From contig NZ_BCSG01000031.1 in the NCBI RefSeq assembly GCF_001570745.1, positions 1 through 48,362 on the forward strand: a stretch of DNA of 48,362 nucleotides. The letters run 5' to 3'. The stretch comes from Alicyclobacillus mali NBRC 102425 (lineage in GTDB: Bacteria; Bacillota; Bacilli; Alicyclobacillales; Alicyclobacillaceae). Made by a program: the position numbers and the translations under genes. Positions 7,962-16,504 of this stretch are shown here, in pieces. Within the stretch, counting starts at the first letter, position 1. Each line of letters begins with the position of its first letter. The notes under the pieces are model-generated. The model saw only the letters and a list, made by a program, of their open reading frames with translations. It made no database searches and was not told the DNA's origin.

Positions 7962-8426
7962 GTGAACAAATTTCTTATTAGACGATTAGCCTATTCGGAA
8001 CGGCCACCTATGGATTTGCTCGTTCAAGCAGACCCGGACGTTGATGTCGTAAATCAATATATTTCCCGAGGGATTACATACGTTGGTGAGATTGATGGAA
8101 ATGTGATCGGATGCTACGTGCTCCTCAAAACCCGGCCTATGATTGTCGAACTGGTCAATGTTGCTGTTGCTGAGAACTACCAAGGCCAGGGATATGGCAA
8201 ACAGCTCATTCAACATGCCGTTCAACAAGCTCGTTTCATGGGCTACAAGTCAATTGAAATAGGAACCGGTAACTCCAGCATTGGACAGCTTGCTTTATAT
8301 CAAAAATGTGGTTTTCGTATCGTCGGCGTTGACTTAGATTTCTTTACACGACATTACAAAGAACCAATATTTGAGAATGGAATTCAGTGTCGTGATATGA
8401 TTCGTCTCGTTCAACACATAGAATGA
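7962..8426 (+). CDS. GNAT-family N-acetyltransferase
   Basis: This 154-residue protein has the acetyl-CoA fold: ELVNVAVAENYQGQGYGKQL (motif A with the Q/RxxGxG/A loop) at about residues 66-85, and LALYQKCGFRIVGVD (motif B) at about 109-123. The substrate is unknown. The GTG start has an excellent AGGAGGAG 8 nt upstream. The gene is noticeably AT-richer than its neighbours and uses A/T-ending codons (AAA, ATT, TTA). It is followed by about 430 bp with no gene, so recent acquisition is plausible. Confidence 0.88.
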   Translation: MNKFLIRRLAYSERPPMDLLVQADPDVDVVNQYISRGITYVGEIDGNVIGCYVLLKTRPMIVELVNVAVAENYQGQGYGKQLIQHAVQQARFMGYKSIEIGTGNSSIGQLALYQKCGFRIVGVDLDFFTRHYKEPIFENGIQCRDMIRLVQHIE

Positions 8427-8858
8427 AGAACTTCTCGCATATTCCATCTACGTTTCGGCTTCAATTGCAGGACTATTGCATGAGCGTGTTGCAGATCGCG
8501 AGCCGTTGTGATGTAAGTGTTCCATTATAAAGAAGGGCTTCACCCCAATTTTAGATAAAGAAAATTGTATCCGACAAACCATTTCTACGGAGGGAAGTCT
8601 GACGTGTAATCTCGACATACATGGCTCTTCTGCTATGGCGGATGGATGGAAATTGACCCTCCGGAGCGGCGTGAGCCGTTTGCTTCGACATCCATCATCA
8701 ACCGGGATCCAGACTCCAGTGCTTTCGCTGCTCCTTCGAGTAAGCCGCAGGACTCCAATCAGGAAGCCGAATGAACCCGTGTTCCTAGCCTCCCGTATCT
8801 TCCTCGGTTGAATTGCGGTAGAATGGAGGAAAACGAATCCAGAAAGGATGTGCGCTGC
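8427..8858. other. Intergenic stretch with no recognisable gene
   Basis: About 430 bp between the GNAT gene and the DUF255 gene. All three forward frames carry multiple stops or give short unrecognised peptides, and the reverse frames look like shadow. The first half shares the lower GC of the GNAT gene. The only plausible signal is a -10-like TAGAAT at 8819-8824, suitably placed for the GTG start at 8859. It may be decayed DNA brought in with the acetyltransferase. Confidence 0.5.
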
Positions 8859-9029
8859 GTGGCTCACGAAGGACCCGCGAGGCACACGAATCGGTTGATC
8901 CACGAAAAGTCTCCGTATCTGCTCCAGCATGCCCATCAGCCCGTCGACTGGTACCCTTGGTGTCCAGAAGCCTTTCAACGAGCCAAGCGCGAGTCGAAGC
9001 CTGTGTTTTTGTCCATCGGCTATTCGTAG
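8859..9029 (+). pseudogene. DUF255/YyaL thioredoxin-domain protein, N-terminal part ending at an in-frame TAG
   Basis: The encoded start reads [20 protein letters not shown], followed by [14 protein letters not shown] and ends [11 protein letters not shown] before TAG 9027. This is the conserved beginning of the YyaL/SPATA20 (DUF255) family, which continues STCHWCHVM. The GTG start at 8859 has AAAGGA about 10 nt upstream; earlier in-frame ATG/TTG codons fall in the presumed promoter. The reading frame is identical to that of the downstream ORF, so only the 33-nt insert separates them. On its own the 56-residue fragment lacks the active site. Whether the gene is dead or translated through the insert cannot be told from sequence. 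Confidence 0.8.
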
Positions 9030-9059
9030 CCCCCTCGGGGGCCCAAGAGATTCCCTTCG
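9027..9059 (+). other. 33-nt in-frame insert with UAG, hairpin and matched flanking TCG codons
   Basis: The insert lies between TAT TCG (9021-9026) and ACC TGC CAT TGG TGT. It begins with TAG (9027-9029), contains a GC hairpin (GCCCC 9029-9033 with GGGGC 9038-9042, tetraloop CTCG), then AAGAGA and a second TTCG at 9056-9059 repeating TTCG 9023-9026. Deleting exactly 33 nt restores the family motif IGYSTCHWCHVM. The order of codon, stop, hairpin, purine-rich GAG and matched codon resembles the coding gap of phage T4 gene 60. It equally fits a small insertion with a 4-bp target duplication. Confidence 0.7.
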
Positions 9060-9077
9060 ACCTGCCATTGGTGTCAC

Positions 9078-10967
9078 GTGATGGCCCATGAGTCCTTTGA
9101 CGACGAGACCGTGGCCGCCATCCTCAACGAGCACTACGTCACCGTCAAAGTCGACCGCGAGGAGCGCCCGGACATCGATCACATCTACATGACCTATTGC
9201 CAGGCGTTGCAGGGCGAGGGCGGATGGCCGCTCACCATCATCATGACGCCCGACGGGCACCCGTTTTTCGCCGGCACCTACTTCCCCAAGACGCCGCGGT
9301 ACGGGCGGCCCGGGCTGATTCAGATCCTGCAGGAGATTGCCAGGCTGTGGCAGACAGATCGCGCGCGTCTGGAGCGGGCGAGCCGATCGATGGCGGAGCG
9401 CATGCAGCCCCTGTTCGAGGGACAAGCGGGTGAGGCGCGCGGCCGGGACGCCGCGGATCGAGCGTACCAGGCGCTCGAAGCGGCGTTTGACCAGGAGTAC
9501 GGCGGATTCGGCCCGGCGCCGAAGTTTCCCACGTTCCACCGGGTGCAATTTTTGCTGCGCTACGCGCGCCTGCGCCCGAACGAGCGCGCGGCCGCCATGG
9601 CGTTGTCCACGCTTCGCGCCATTCAGCGGGGCGGCATTGTCGATCACGTCGGTGGCGGCATGGCGCGCTACAGCACGGACCCGTTCTGGCGCGTGCCGCA
9701 CTTTGAAAAGATGCTCTACGATAACGCGCTGGCGCTCGCCGCGTATGCGGACGGCTACGTCCACGCCAAAGATCCGGCGTTTCTGCGCATCCTCCGGCAG
9801 ACCGTCGCGTTTTTTGATCGCGAGATGCGATCGCCCGAGGGCCTTTACTACAGCGCGGTGGACGCGGATTCGGCGGGCGGAGAGGGCCGCTTTTACCTCT
9901 GGCGGCCGGAGGACGTGATCGCGGCACTCGGCCCTGAAGACGGCGAACTGTACAACGCCTTCTACGACATCACGGAAGCCGGCAACTTCGAGGGCGCGAA
10001 CGTGCCGAACTACATCGGCCAGGATCCGGCGGCGTTCGCGGCTTCTCGCGGCATGACGGAAGAATCGCTCTGGCAGAAGCTCGACGACCTCAACGAGAAG
10101 CTGCGCTCGGTTCGGGACGGGCGCGAACGCCCGGCCATTGACGACAAGTGTCTGACCGCCTGGAATGCGCTCATGGCCTATGGACTTGCGCGCGCGGGCC
10201 TCGCGTGCGGAGAGACGGCGTGGGTGGACCGGGCCAGGGAGGTGGTGGCAGCCATCGAGCGCATCCTGGTGCGCCCCGACGATGGCAGGCTCCTCGCGCG
10301 GTATCGGGACGGCGAGGCCGGGATCTTCGCCTATGCGGACGATCACGCCTATCTCGTCGCCGCGTATCTGGAGCTCTATCGCGCGACGCTCGACCGCGCG
10401 TATCTTCATCGCGCCCGGCATTGGCAGGCGGTGCAGGATGCCCTCTTTTGGGACAAGGCTCAGGGCGGGTACACGTTTTACGGCCGAGACGCGGAGTCGC
10501 TCATCGCGGTGCCGAAGCCGGTGTATGACGGCGCCATGCCGTCCGCCAACAGCCAGTCGGCGCACAACCTCTGGATGTTGCACGCGCTGACCGGGGACGC
10601 CGAATACGCGGATGGGCTGGATGGACTGTTGCGCGCGTTTGGCGGAGACATCGCATCGGCGCCCATGGACTGCCTGTGGCTCGTGACCGCGGCCATGATG
10701 AGCGAAGTGGGCTCCACGGAAATCGTCATCGCGGCGCCACAGGAGGAAGCTGCGCGGAGGGCCAGGGAACTCGGGGCCATGGACCTGCCGGAGGCGGTCT
10801 GGCTGACGAGTGACGCGCGCGGCGACGCGTCCATGTACCCCATGGCAGAACATGGCGCGCCGCAGTACTTCGTGTGCCGAGGCTTTCGCTGCGATCGCCC
10901 GGAAACGGACTGGAAGGTGGTGGTGGAGGGTTTGCGGCAGCCGCCCGCCTGGAGCGAACAGTTGTGA
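9078..10967 (+). CDS. DUF255/YyaL thioredoxin-domain protein, main C-terminal ORF
   Basis: This ORF continues the gene interrupted at 9027 in the same frame. The open frame after the stop actually includes STCHWCHVMAHESF (9057 onward), the thioredoxin-like CxxC; an internal GTG start at 9078 would lose both cysteines. Downstream are KVDREERPDID, GGWPLTIIMTPDG, FFAGTYFPK, FGPAPKFPTFHRVQFLLRYA and GGGMARYSTDPFWRVPHFEKM, then the (alpha/alpha)6 glycosidase-like barrel. The 629-residue frame has no further lesion, so any inactivation must be recent, or the gene is still expressed. The family's biochemical role is not established. Confidence 0.8.
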   Translation: MMAHESFDDETVAAILNEHYVTVKVDREERPDIDHIYMTYCQALQGEGGWPLTIIMTPDGHPFFAGTYFPKTPRYGRPGLIQILQEIARLWQTDRARLERASRSMAERMQPLFEGQAGEARGRDAADRAYQALEAAFDQEYGGFGPAPKFPTFHRVQFLLRYARLRPNERAAAMALSTLRAIQRGGIVDHVGGGMARYSTDPFWRVPHFEKMLYDNALALAAYADGYVHAKDPAFLRILRQTVAFFDREMRSPEGLYYSAVDADSAGGEGRFYLWRPEDVIAALGPEDGELYNAFYDITEAGNFEGANVPNYIGQDPAAFAASRGMTEESLWQKLDDLNEKLRSVRDGRERPAIDDKCLTAWNALMAYGLARAGLACGETAWVDRAREVVAAIERILVRPDDGRLLARYRDGEAGIFAYADDHAYLVAAYLELYRATLDRAYLHRARHWQAVQDALFWDKAQGGYTFYGRDAESLIAVPKPVYDGAMPSANSQSAHNLWMLHALTGDAEYADGLDGLLRAFGGDIASAPMDCLWLVTAAMMSEVGSTEIVIAAPQEEAARRARELGAMDLPEAVWLTSDARGDASMYPMAEHGAPQYFVCRGFRCDRPETDWKVVVEGLRQPPAWSEQL

Positions 10968-11019
10968 GCCAATTGGACATCCTAAATGGGAGACACAACC
11001 GAGTGCAGGAGGGATCGAG

Positions 11020-13992
11020 ATGAGCGTTGATTTACAGAGAACTTTCACGCTGGACGGATCGCCCCTCACGGCGACCGAAGGGGAGACCGTCCTGCAGGCG
11101 ATGTTGGCGGCCGGCCTAGACTTTCCTCACATCTGTTATCATCCTGCGCTTGGCCCCATCCAGACGTGTGACACGTGCATGGTGGAGGTGGACGGCGATC
11201 TCGTCCGGGCGTGCGCGACGCCGGTCAGGGAAGGTATGTCGGTGCGCACGAAATCCGTGGCTGCGCGCTACGCGCGCAAGGAGGCGATGGACCGCATCCT
11301 GAAAAACCACGACCTCTACTGCACGGTGTGCGACAACAACAACGGCAACTGCGTGGTGCACAACACCACCATGGCGATGGACATCGACCACCAGTCGTAT
11401 CCGTTCCGCGAGAAACCGTACGAAGTCGACATGTCCCACCCGTTCTATCGGTACGATCCGAGCCAGTGCATCCTCTGCGGGCGCTGCGTCGAGGCGTGTC
11501 AGAACCTGCAGGTCAGTGAGGTGCTTTCCATCGACTGGGATCGCGAGGTCCCACGCGTCATCTGGGACAACGACGTGCCCATCAACGAGTCGTCGTGCGT
11601 CTCGTGCGGACACTGCGTGACCGTGTGCCCCTGCAACGCGCTCATGGAAAAGTCGATGCTCGGCAAGGCCGGCTTCCTCACGGGCATCGAGCCGGAGCCT
11701 TTGCAGCGGATGATCGACGTGACGAAAGCCGTCGAGCCAGGGTACCGCGCCATCTTCGCCCTCTCGGAAGTGGAGAGTCACATGCGCAACTCCCGCATCA
11801 AGCGGACGAAGACCGTGTGCACGTACTGCGGCGTGGGCTGTTCGTTCGACATCTGGACGAAGGATCGGGATATTCTCAAGGTCGAGCCGCAGATGGAGGC
11901 GCCGACCAACCAGATCTCCACCTGCGTGAAAGGCAAGTTTGGCTGGGAGTTTGTCAACAGCCCGGACCGCTTGACAAAACCCCTCCTGCGCAAGGGTGAC
12001 AAGTTTTACGAGGTCTCGTGGGACGAGGCGCTGGATTTTGTTGCAAAGCGTTTGACCGACATTCGCCAGCAGTACGGAGACGACGCCGTGGCCTTGATCT
12101 CGTCCTCCAAGTGCACGAATGAAGAAAACTACCTCGTTCAAAAACTGGCCCGCGCCGTGCTCCACACGAACAACGTCGACAACTGCTCGCGCTATTGCCA
12201 GTCTCCCGCCACCGAGGGCCTGCGCCGGACCATGGGCTACGGCGGCGATACCGGTTCGCTGCACGATCTCGCCATCGCCGATCTGCTCATCATCGTCGGC
12301 GCAAACCCGGCCGAATCCCACCCCGTGTTCTCGACCCGCATGCGGCGGGCCAAGAAAAAGTACGGCCAGAAGCACATCGTGATCGACCTGCGCGAACACG
12401 ACCTCGCGCACCGTGCGGATCTGTTTGTTCGGCCCCATCCGGGAACCGACCTGGTGCTCCTCTCGGCGGTCACAAGGTACATCATCGATCAGGGATGGCA
12501 CGACGCCGACTTCGTGCGCGATCACGTCGACGGTTTTGAAGATTTCGTCCGCTCACTCGAGCCGTATACGCTCGAGTACGCCGAGCGCGTGACGGGTGTG
12601 CCACGCGACACCGTGATTCAGATCGCCCAGATGATCCACGAGGCGAAGTCCACCTGCATCTGTTGGGCGATGGGCGTGACACAGCACAAGGGGGGCAGCG
12701 AGACCAGCACCGCCATTTGCAATCTCCTGCTCGTGACGGGCAACGTCGGGCGGCCAGGCACCGGGGCCTATCCGCTCCGAGGCCACAACAACGTCCAGGG
12801 CGCGGGCGACATGGGTTGCAGCCCCGTGTACATGCCGGGCTACGAGCGCGTCGACGATCCGGCCGTGCGCGCAAAGTACGAGACCGCCTGGGGCGTGGAG
12901 CTCCCGACGAGCAAGGGTCTCGACAACCACGAGATGGTCGACGCCATCCACGAGGGCAAACTGCGGGCGCTCATCATTCAGGGCGAAGAGATGGCGCTCG
13001 TGGACTCCAACTCGCATTACGTCCGCGAGGCGTTCGCGAAGCTGGATTTGCTCGTCGTGATCGACGTGTTCTTCAGCAAGACGGCCGAGTATGCGGACGT
13101 GGTGCTCGCCGCGAGCCCAAGCCTCGAGAAGGAGGGCACCTTCACGAACACGGAGCGGCGCATCCAGCGCCTCTATCAGGTGTTCGAACCGCTCGGGGAT
13201 TCCCGGCCAGACTGGATCATTCTGCGCGATCTCGCCAACCGCCTCGGGGCCAACTGGACGTACGGGCATCCGTCCGAGATCCTGGAGGAAATGGCGAGCT
13301 CGGCGGCGCTGATGCAAGGGGTGCGCTGGGACCGGCTCGAGGGTTATCGGAGCCTTCAGTGGCCGGTCCATCCCGATGGGACCGATACGCCGCTGCTCTA
13401 CACGAACGGTTTTCCGTTTCCGAATGGGAAGGCGCGACTTGTGCCCGCCAAGTGGATTGAGCCGACCGCGTTTGAACCGGAGTACGATCTCCACCTGAAC
13501 AACGGCCGCATGCTTGAGCACTTCCACGAGGGGAATCTGACGTATCGCGTGCACGGCCTCAAGGAAAAGGTGCCGACGACGTATCTCGAAGTGTCGCTCG
13601 AACTCGCGAAAGAGCGCGGCATCGAGACAGGTGCGCTGGTGCGGATCATCTCGCCCTACGGGGAACTGAAGCTGCCGGTGGTTGTGACGGATCGCGTGAA
13701 GGGCAAGCAAATGTATTTGCCGATGAACACGTCGAACGACGAAGAGGCCATCAACATCCTCACCTCGAGCGAGTCGGATGAGACCACGCACACGCCGGCG
13801 TACAAGGAACTTCAGGTGCGGATGGAAGTCCTTCGGCCGCACGGCGAGAGTCCCATGACGAGGTTCAACTTCCGGATGCACAGGCCAAATCCGCAACCCG
13901 GCGTGCGCGTCGAGCGGAAGTGGTCGCGGCACGGTTATGTGCCGGTGACCGAGGCGGCTCAGGAAAAGGCAAAGGAACAGGCGAGGGGGTGA
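11020..13992 (+). CDS. fdhA: Formate dehydrogenase catalytic (alpha) subunit, molybdopterin-dependent
   Basis: The 990-residue enzyme oxidises formate to CO2, resembling Bacillus YjgC/YrhE. Domains in order: 2Fe-2S ferredoxin (Cys39, Cys50, Cys53, Cys65); a NADH-G type segment (HDLYCTVCDNNNGNCVVHN); a 2x4Fe-4S domain (CILCGRCVEAC and CVSCGHCVTVCPC); the Fe4S4/molybdopterin domain starting CTYCGVGC; and a C-terminal MGD-binding domain. The likely Mo/W ligand is Cys393 in SRYCQSP, so this is a Cys, not a selenocysteine, enzyme. ATG 11020 is preceded by GGAGGG. It is followed by the DUF1641 gene and fdhD in one operon. The electron acceptor is not evident. Confidence 0.93.
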   Translation: MSVDLQRTFTLDGSPLTATEGETVLQAMLAAGLDFPHICYHPALGPIQTCDTCMVEVDGDLVRACATPVREGMSVRTKSVAARYARKEAMDRILKNHDLYCTVCDNNNGNCVVHNTTMAMDIDHQSYPFREKPYEVDMSHPFYRYDPSQCILCGRCVEACQNLQVSEVLSIDWDREVPRVIWDNDVPINESSCVSCGHCVTVCPCNALMEKSMLGKAGFLTGIEPEPLQRMIDVTKAVEPGYRAIFALSEVESHMRNSRIKRTKTVCTYCGVGCSFDIWTKDRDILKVEPQMEAPTNQISTCVKGKFGWEFVNSPDRLTKPLLRKGDKFYEVSWDEALDFVAKRLTDIRQQYGDDAVALISSSKCTNEENYLVQKLARAVLHTNNVDNCSRYCQSPATEGLRRTMGYGGDTGSLHDLAIADLLIIVGANPAESHPVFSTRMRRAKKKYGQKHIVIDLREHDLAHRADLFVRPHPGTDLVLLSAVTRYIIDQGWHDADFVRDHVDGFEDFVRSLEPYTLEYAERVTGVPRDTVIQIAQMIHEAKSTCICWAMGVTQHKGGSETSTAICNLLLVTGNVGRPGTGAYPLRGHNNVQGAGDMGCSPVYMPGYERVDDPAVRAKYETAWGVELPTSKGLDNHEMVDAIHEGKLRALIIQGEEMALVDSNSHYVREAFAKLDLLVVIDVFFSKTAEYADVVLAASPSLEKEGTFTNTERRIQRLYQVFEPLGDSRPDWIILRDLANRLGANWTYGHPSEILEEMASSAALMQGVRWDRLEGYRSLQWPVHPDGTDTPLLYTNGFPFPNGKARLVPAKWIEPTAFEPEYDLHLNNGRMLEHFHEGNLTYRVHGLKEKVPTTYLEVSLELAKERGIETGALVRIISPYGELKLPVVVTDRVKGKQMYLPMNTSNDEEAINILTSSESDETTHTPAYKELQVRMEVLRPHGESPMTRFNFRMHRPNPQPGVRVERKWSRHGYVPVTEAAQEKAKEQARG

Positions 13993-13993
13993 G

Positions 13994-14506
13994 ATGATGG
14001 CGCAACCGATTCAACAACTGGTTCGCGAGCCGCGCGACGAGCGGCGCGAGGCGCAGACCCGCGTGGAAGAGGCGGTGCTTGAGAGCGCGGATGGCATCGT
14101 GGACGGACTCAGATTGCTCCAAGCGTGCGAGGAGAAGGGGCTCATCCCCATCGTTCGAGCGCTGGTCGAGCAAGGCGACGACGTGCTGCGCGTGGTGGTT
14201 CACGCCATCTCGCGCAAAGGGGTGACGGACGGCCTCAAGAACCTGATTGGCGTCGTGCAGTTCTTGAGCGTCGTTCCGCCGGAGGACATGGAGCGGATGT
14301 TTCACGCGATGGCCAAGGGCCTCGAGCGCGCCACCGAGCAAAGCGAGGCAAATGCGCGGATGGGGGTGTATGATGTCCTTAAAGCGCTGCGCGACCCGGA
14401 TGTCGGCCGCTCGCTTGCCATGCTTTTTGCGTTCCTGAAGGGCATGGGCAGCGGGCTCGCCGACCCGGGCGCATCGGCGCACAAGGACAGGGGGCCTGAG
14501 GTGTGA
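13994..14506 (+). CDS. DUF1641 protein (formate dehydrogenase-associated, YjgD-like)
   Basis: This 170-residue helical protein has the DUF1641 core (GVTDGLKNLIGVVQFLSVVPPEDMERMF) in the centre and a C-terminal LFAFLKGMGSGL. Bacillus yjgC-yjgD and yrhE-yrhD have the same pairing of an fdhA-type gene with a DUF1641 gene, and I infer an accessory role for the formate dehydrogenase. Two adjacent ATG codons (13994, 13997) follow GAGGGGGTGAG; the second is better spaced. It starts 2 nt after fdhA and its stop overlaps fdhD. Confidence 0.88.
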   Translation: MMAQPIQQLVREPRDERREAQTRVEEAVLESADGIVDGLRLLQACEEKGLIPIVRALVEQGDDVLRVVVHAISRKGVTDGLKNLIGVVQFLSVVPPEDMERMFHAMAKGLERATEQSEANARMGVYDVLKALRDPDVGRSLAMLFAFLKGMGSGLADPGASAHKDRGPEV

Positions 14507-15342
14507 ACAGCGTATCGCGCTTTGGGGATGCGGAAACGCACAGGCGCCGCGTGCTCCGATATCGGGCAGGGGCGTATCGCGAGGAGGAAGACGTGATTGC
14601 GACAGAATTTGCGCTCACGCTCCACGTCAACGGAGAGGAGTTCGCGACGCTCGTCTGCACCCCGACGTACGTCGAGGACTTGGTGTGCGGATTTCTGGCT
14701 TCGGAAGGTGTCATCCGCAGCGTGGACGAGATTGAGTCGGTGCAGGTGAGCCTATGGACGGGTACGGCCAGGGTTCAGACGAGGTCCGGTGTTGCGCTCC
14801 ATCCCGCGATTTATAACAAGCGCTACATCGGCTCGTGTTGCGGAAAGGGGCGGCAGAGCTTTTACTTTCAAAGCGATGCGCTGACCGCAAGGCCCGTCGC
14901 AGACGCGGTGTCGCTCTCCGCGGATGACGTGTTTCGCGCCATGGACCTGCTCGACGCGTCGTCCGGATTGTTCGAGGAAACGGGCGGCGTGCACGTGGCG
15001 GCGCTGGTTCGAGATGGGCAGCTCGTCTTGGCCAGGGCGGACATCGGTCGCCACAATGCGCTCGACAAGATCTACGGCCACTGTCTGCGTGCGGGCGAGA
15101 GCTTGTCCGGCACAGCCATTGCTTTCAGCGGGCGAATCTCGTCTGAGGTGTTGCTGAAAGTCGCCAAGATCGGAGTGGGCGCCGTGATCGCCCGCGGTGC
15201 GCCGACACTGCTCGCCATCGATCTCGCGGAAGAACTGAACATCACGGCCATCGGTTTTGTGCGCGGCCGCTCGTTCAATGTGTACAGCCATCCGTGGCGC
15301 ATGTCGGACGTGGCGGTGGAGGAAGCCACCGAACGGGCGTGA
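14503..15342 (+). CDS. fdhD: Sulfur carrier protein FdhD (formate dehydrogenase maturation)
   Basis: FdhD passes sulfur from a cysteine desulfurase to the Mo-bis-MGD cofactor of formate dehydrogenase. The 279-residue product shows LVCGFLASEGVI, the cysteine motif SCCGKGRQSF (CC pair, as in Bacillus homologues), ETGGVHVAAL, ADIGRHNALDKIYG and SGRISSEVLLKVAKIG. The GTG at 14503 overlaps the DUF1641 stop (GTGA), consistent with coupled translation. Last gene of the operon; a convergent terminator hairpin follows. Confidence 0.95.
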   Translation: MNSVSRFGDAETHRRRVLRYRAGAYREEEDVIATEFALTLHVNGEEFATLVCTPTYVEDLVCGFLASEGVIRSVDEIESVQVSLWTGTARVQTRSGVALHPAIYNKRYIGSCCGKGRQSFYFQSDALTARPVADAVSLSADDVFRAMDLLDASSGLFEETGGVHVAALVRDGQLVLARADIGRHNALDKIYGHCLRAGESLSGTAIAFSGRISSEVLLKVAKIGVGAVIARGAPTLLAIDLAEELNITAIGFVRGRSFNVYSHPWRMSDVAVEEATERA

Positions 15343-15375
15343 AAAAAGCGGGTTGCCGAATCGCTCGGCAACCCG
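15342..15375 (-). terminator. Rho-independent terminator of menA (shared hairpin with fdhD end)
   Basis: Perfect 11-bp stem CGGGTTGCCGA (15349-15359) / TCGGCAACCCG (15365-15375) with a 5-nt loop. Read on the minus strand it is followed by six T residues, so it is a proper terminator for menA. In the fdhD direction no T-tract follows, but the hairpin may still help stop transcription. Confidence 0.85.
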
Positions 15376-15391
15376 TTCGTGCTATCGGGGT

Positions 15392-16294
15392 TCAGAAGCG
15401 GATGCTGGATACGAGGAACGCGCACACCATCAGGACGCCAAACCGGAACAGGAGATTCGACGTTCCCTTCACGGCCTTGTGCAGTTTGGCCGGCTCCGTG
15501 TACTGATAGTACAGCCGAACCACGTAGACGGCCGTCGGCACCGTCAAAAGCACAAGCAGGGCGAACGGCGTCAGCACGCCGAGGGCCACCATCGCCACCA
15601 CGACGAGGTACGCGGCCACAAACACGCTCGCGAACAGCACACGCCCCCGCGCGCGGCCGATGAGGATGACCATGGTCCGCCGTCCGCCTTCGGCGTCCTG
15701 CGCCATGTCGCGCATGTTGTTGGCGAACAGAATGGCGCCAATCAACAGGCCAATCGGGATAGACACCAAAAGCGCCCTCAGCGTGACGGTCCCGCTCTGC
15801 AGATAGAACGCAATCAGCACGATGGTCGGGCCCATCGCGGTGGCTGCGGCGACCTCGCCAAAGGGCGTATAGGCAAGCGGCACCGGCCCGCCCGAATAGA
15901 AGTACCCCACAGCCATGCACAAGACGCCCACCAAGGCCAGCCACCAGCTCGTCGTCGCGCAAAGGTACACGCCCAAAAGCAGCGCCGCTGCCAGAAAGGC
16001 GAATCCCAACCGGAGCACCACCTTTGGCGAAACGCCATCGCGCACGATGGTGCCCGCGATGCCGACCATGCGCTCGTCATCGAGGCCGCGCTGATAATCG
16101 TAGTATTCATTGAACATGTTGGTCGCCGACTGAATCAGGATAGAGGCCAGGAGCATGGCGACAAAGCGCCACACGTGAAACGGATACGACGGCACGGCGA
16201 CCGCGGTGCCGACAATCACTGGAACGATGCTCGCCGTGAGCGTAAACGGGCGCAGGACGCGCCACCACACGCGCAGGCGGGTCGCACCTGTCAA
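15392..16294 (-). CDS. menA: 1,4-dihydroxy-2-naphthoate polyprenyltransferase
   Basis: MenA attaches the polyprenyl tail to dihydroxynaphthoate at the membrane. The 300-residue UbiA-superfamily protein has about eight to nine membrane segments and both Asp-rich motifs: NMFNEYYDYQRGLDDE (first) and NNMRDMAQDAEGGRRT (second). It begins RVWWRVLRPFTLTASIVPV, typical of MenA. The TTG start at 16294 has GAGGTGAG just upstream. It is divergent from menB with a promoter at 16365-16393 and ends at the terminator above. Confidence 0.93.
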   Translation of the reverse strand: MTGATRLRVWWRVLRPFTLTASIVPVIVGTAVAVPSYPFHVWRFVAMLLASILIQSATNMFNEYYDYQRGLDDERMVGIAGTIVRDGVSPKVVLRLGFAFLAAALLLGVYLCATTSWWLALVGVLCMAVGYFYSGGPVPLAYTPFGEVAAATAMGPTIVLIAFYLQSGTVTLRALLVSIPIGLLIGAILFANNMRDMAQDAEGGRRTMVILIGRARGRVLFASVFVAAYLVVVAMVALGVLTPFALLVLLTVPTAVYVVRLYYQYTEPAKLHKAVKGTSNLLFRFGVLMVCAFLVSSIRF

Positions 16295-16364
16295 TTCAAC
16301 TCACCTCGCAGGCACGGACGCCCATGCGTCCGATTCGCAGTTCAAAGCACATGAGTCCCTCGTG

Positions 16365-16393
16365 ATCCTATCACTCGTCCCCGTCTCCGGCAA
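16365..16393 (-). promoter_or_regulatory. Predicted sigma-A promoter of menA
   Basis: Minus strand TTGCCG (16393-16388), 17-nt spacer, TAGGAT (16370-16365). It lies about 70 nt upstream of the menA TTG start, and its -35 is only 13 bp from the menB -35, so the two face away from each other. Confidence 0.55.
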
Positions 16394-16406
16394 CCGTTGA
16401 CCGCTT

Positions 16407-16435
16407 TTGCAGGCCCATGGGACAAGGTCTATAAT
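16407..16435 (+). promoter_or_regulatory. Predicted sigma-A promoter of the menBEFDH operon
   Basis: TTGCAG (16407-16412), 17-nt spacer, perfect TATAAT (16430-16435). It lies 70 nt upstream of the menB ATG. Confidence 0.75.
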
Positions 16436-16504
16436 GAGTTCGCGTCAATCGACGAGATCGGACATGACCACTGGGTGAATTCATGTGCGCGAGGAGGCTT
16501 TCCC

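Noticed and set aside
7873-7965. 30-codon ORF ending on the GNAT start codon
   Set aside because: No ribosome binding site of its own and no similarity; the overlap with the GTG start is probably chance.
8448-11069. A long open frame (873 codons) on the minus strand across the DUF255 gene
   Set aside because: It mirrors GC-biased third positions of the plus-strand gene, matches no family and has no ribosome binding site.
12184-12198. Selenocysteine at the FdhA active site
   Set aside because: The ligand position is encoded by TGC (Cys393), with no in-frame TGA.
16397-16435. TTGACC (16397) as -35 of the menB promoter
   Set aside because: The spacer to TATAAT would be 27 nt; TTGCAG at 16407 gives the ideal 17.
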